Positions 7,202-7,927 of a DNA stretch of 7,927 nt are shown one piece after another (within the stretch, counting starts at the first letter, position 1; each line of letters begins with the position of its first letter). The stretch spans positions 1 through 7,927 of the forward strand of contig JAQVGK010000148.1 of the NCBI GenBank assembly GCA_028696755.1, in the 5' to 3' direction. The stretch comes from Bacteroidales bacterium. GTDB lineage: Bacteria; Bacteroidota; Bacteroidia; Bacteroidales; ML635J-15. A program made the position numbers and the translations under genes. The notes under the pieces were generated by a model. The model saw only the letters and a list, made by a program, of their open reading frames with translations. It was not told the origin of the DNA and searched no databases.

Positions 7202-7212
7202 ATCAAAGTATA

Positions 7213-7551
7213 ATGACAGAACAAATTTTTAAATCACTTCCATTTGCTGTTACGGCATGCGACATTGATGGAACGATTATTTACATGAATGAAAAATCAA
7301 TTTCTACATTTGTAAAAAACGAAAACGAAACTTTAATTGGAAAATCATTGTTCGATTGTCATGGCGAAAAATCGTCGGCAAAGATTCGCGAATTGATGTC
7401 AACTGGCGAAACCAATGCCTACACAATTGAGAAAAATGGTTTAAAAAAAATGATTTATCAATGTCCGTGGTTTCGTGATGGAGAAATTGCAGGCTTAGTT
7501 GAAATTTCGCTAGTAATTCCGTTCGAAATGGAACATTTCGTTAGATCTTAA
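7213..7551 (+). CDS. Stand-alone PAS domain protein, 112 residues
   Basis: The whole protein is about one PAS domain. FKSLPFAVTACDIDGTIIYMN (6-26) is the usual opening of a PAS fold, followed by the helix SISTFVKNENETLIGKSLFDCH (29-50), and a strand pair with IEKNGLKKMIYQCPWFRDGEIAGLVEIS (72-99). There is no attached kinase, GGDEF or DNA-binding domain. It may sense a small molecule or redox state and signal through a partner, but no ligand is evident. Three cysteines (16, 50, 84) are present without a metal-site spacing. Similar short PAS proteins occur widely; this is from memory. I chose ATG 7213 because the same frame extends upstream only by overlapping the 3' end of galE, and the PAS fold starts just after residue 5. 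There is no Shine-Dalgarno sequence. Confidence 0.8.
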   Translation: MTEQIFKSLPFAVTACDIDGTIIYMNEKSISTFVKNENETLIGKSLFDCHGEKSSAKIRELMSTGETNAYTIEKNGLKKMIYQCPWFRDGEIAGLVEISLVIPFEMEHFVRS

Positions 7552-7589
7552 AACAGTAAATCACATAGTTTTTCTATTCTACTGAAAGC

Positions 7590-7616
7590 TTGGATCTTAA
7601 TTTATTTGTATATTTG
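7590..7616 (+). promoter_or_regulatory. Promoter-like element with no gene behind it
   Basis: TATATTTG (7609-7616) matches TAnnTTTG exactly, with TTG at 7590-7592 and a 16-base spacer, one base under the usual range. Downstream there is no ATG before about 7738 and no sizeable ORF, only a hairpin at 7723-7753. It could drive a small RNA of about 130 bases or be the promoter of a gene lost to insertion. The region is AT-rich, so chance is possible. Confidence 0.35.
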
Positions 7617-7722
7617 CAAAAACTTGAGGAAAACGCAATTTTATTTACACACAAATTAATATCAGTTGAATAATTATTATTTTTGAAAATATTAGATAAC
7701 TAATCCAGAATTCTGAAATCGG

Positions 7723-7753
7723 AAGACAGGTGGTGCAATGCAATATCTGTCTT
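7723..7753. repeat. Hairpin with 7-bp perfect stem, possible terminator or IS end
   Basis: AAGACAG (7723-7729) and CTGTCTT (7747-7753) are perfect inverted copies. Up to three weaker pairs extend inward, leaving a loop that includes GTGCAATGC. On the plus strand the stem runs into TTTTG, so it could be a weak terminator for the galE-PAS transcript. It also lies where the outer end of the insertion sequence is expected. Both readings are tentative. Confidence 0.4.
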
Positions 7754-7927
7754 TTGTTATCTGAAATTGTTGGGTTTTTAAATCAAGAGAATTAAAAAAC
7801 TTAATGATTATCCGTATTTGTACCTAAATTCATTTTTATAACTAACACACGCCACTAGTAATCTATTGAACAGAGCTTCTCCGTAGTATCTACGATTAAA
7901 CTTATAGCAAAATTCATCAAGATAGTT
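7730..7927 (-). mobile_element. Partial IS1595/ISXO2-type insertion sequence, 3' end
   Basis: The right edge of the window contains the end of a transposase gene (stop at 7808) on the minus strand, so at least 7808-7927 is insertion sequence DNA. The outer boundary is not directly visible. I place it near 7730, where a GG start (GGTGGTGCAATGCAATATC read on plus) lies about 80 bases beyond the stop, a plausible distance for this family. The 8-base target duplication cannot be tested because the other end is missing. Confidence 0.5.
7808..7927 (-). CDS. IS1595-family (ISXO2-like) transposase, C-terminal fragment
   Basis: The minus-strand frame entering at 7927 reads NYLDEFCYKFNRRYYGE, then ALFNRLLVACV, and ends KYG at a TAA (7810-7808), giving 39 codons. 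The YLDEFCYKFNRR signature is the conserved C-terminal end of ISXO2-like DDE transposases, just after the catalytic core. The start and the catalytic residues lie outside the window, so activity cannot be judged. Because the reading frame is intact to a natural stop, the fragment reflects the contig ending and not visible decay. It is too short for ordinary ORF cut-offs. It faces the galE-PAS genes tail to tail. Confidence 0.85.
   Translation of the reverse strand, partial: NYLDEFCYKFNRRYYGEALFNRLLVACVSYKNEFRYKYG

Noticed and set aside
7087..7212. Upstream extension of the PAS gene into galE
   Set aside because: The extra 42 residues overlap galE in another frame, are basic and unlike PAS. 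ATG 7213 gives a clean fold start.
7678..7685. Second TAnnTTTG match (TATTTTTG)
   Set aside because: There is no TTG at a usable distance, it sits in a strongly AT-rich stretch, and no gene follows.
7706..7715. Perfect palindrome CAGAATTCTG
   Set aside because: Ten bases with an EcoRI core in AT-rich DNA is expected by chance, and nothing nearby points to an operator.

Overview
This 7.9 kb window looks like a whole short assembly contig from a member of the Bacteroidota. The support is AT-rich DNA, promoters matching the Bacteroidota -7 consensus TAnnTTTG, near absence of Shine-Dalgarno sequences, and a secreted peptidase ending in a type IX secretion (T9SS) type A sorting domain. Order or genus cannot be fixed from this sequence; Bacteroidales or Marinilabiliales-like bacteria are plausible. 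Both edges look like assembly ends. The first 12 bases equal the 3' end of the Illumina TruSeq adapter, and the right edge stops inside a transposase gene.

Layout. Left, minus strand: the first ~240 codons of an ST7-like tetratricopeptide-repeat protein (13-731, cut by the edge), preceded by a three-segment membrane protein of unknown function (805-1167). A divergent intergenic region (1168-1366) carries outward promoters. Right, plus strand: ruvB (Holliday junction motor), then an M1-family zinc metallopeptidase one base later, tyrS six bases after that, then galE behind a 135-base spacer made almost entirely of repeats, then a 112-residue stand-alone PAS protein. The window ends with the C-terminal 39 codons of an IS1595/ISXO2-type transposase on the minus strand.

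Most genes are housekeeping: recombination repair, translation, and UDP-galactose supply for surface glycans. The peptidase probably works outside the cytoplasm as a T9SS cargo. As sequenced, it is broken by a one-base deletion at about 3490, between its zinc site and its catalytic tyrosine. This is a recent mutation or, more likely, a sequencing or assembly error.

I see no defence system, CRISPR array, tRNA or rRNA. The least explained parts are the repeat-built spacer upstream of galE, and the 7552-7807 region with a promoter-like element, a hairpin and a likely insertion sequence end. I did not find a convincing undescribed multi-gene system.
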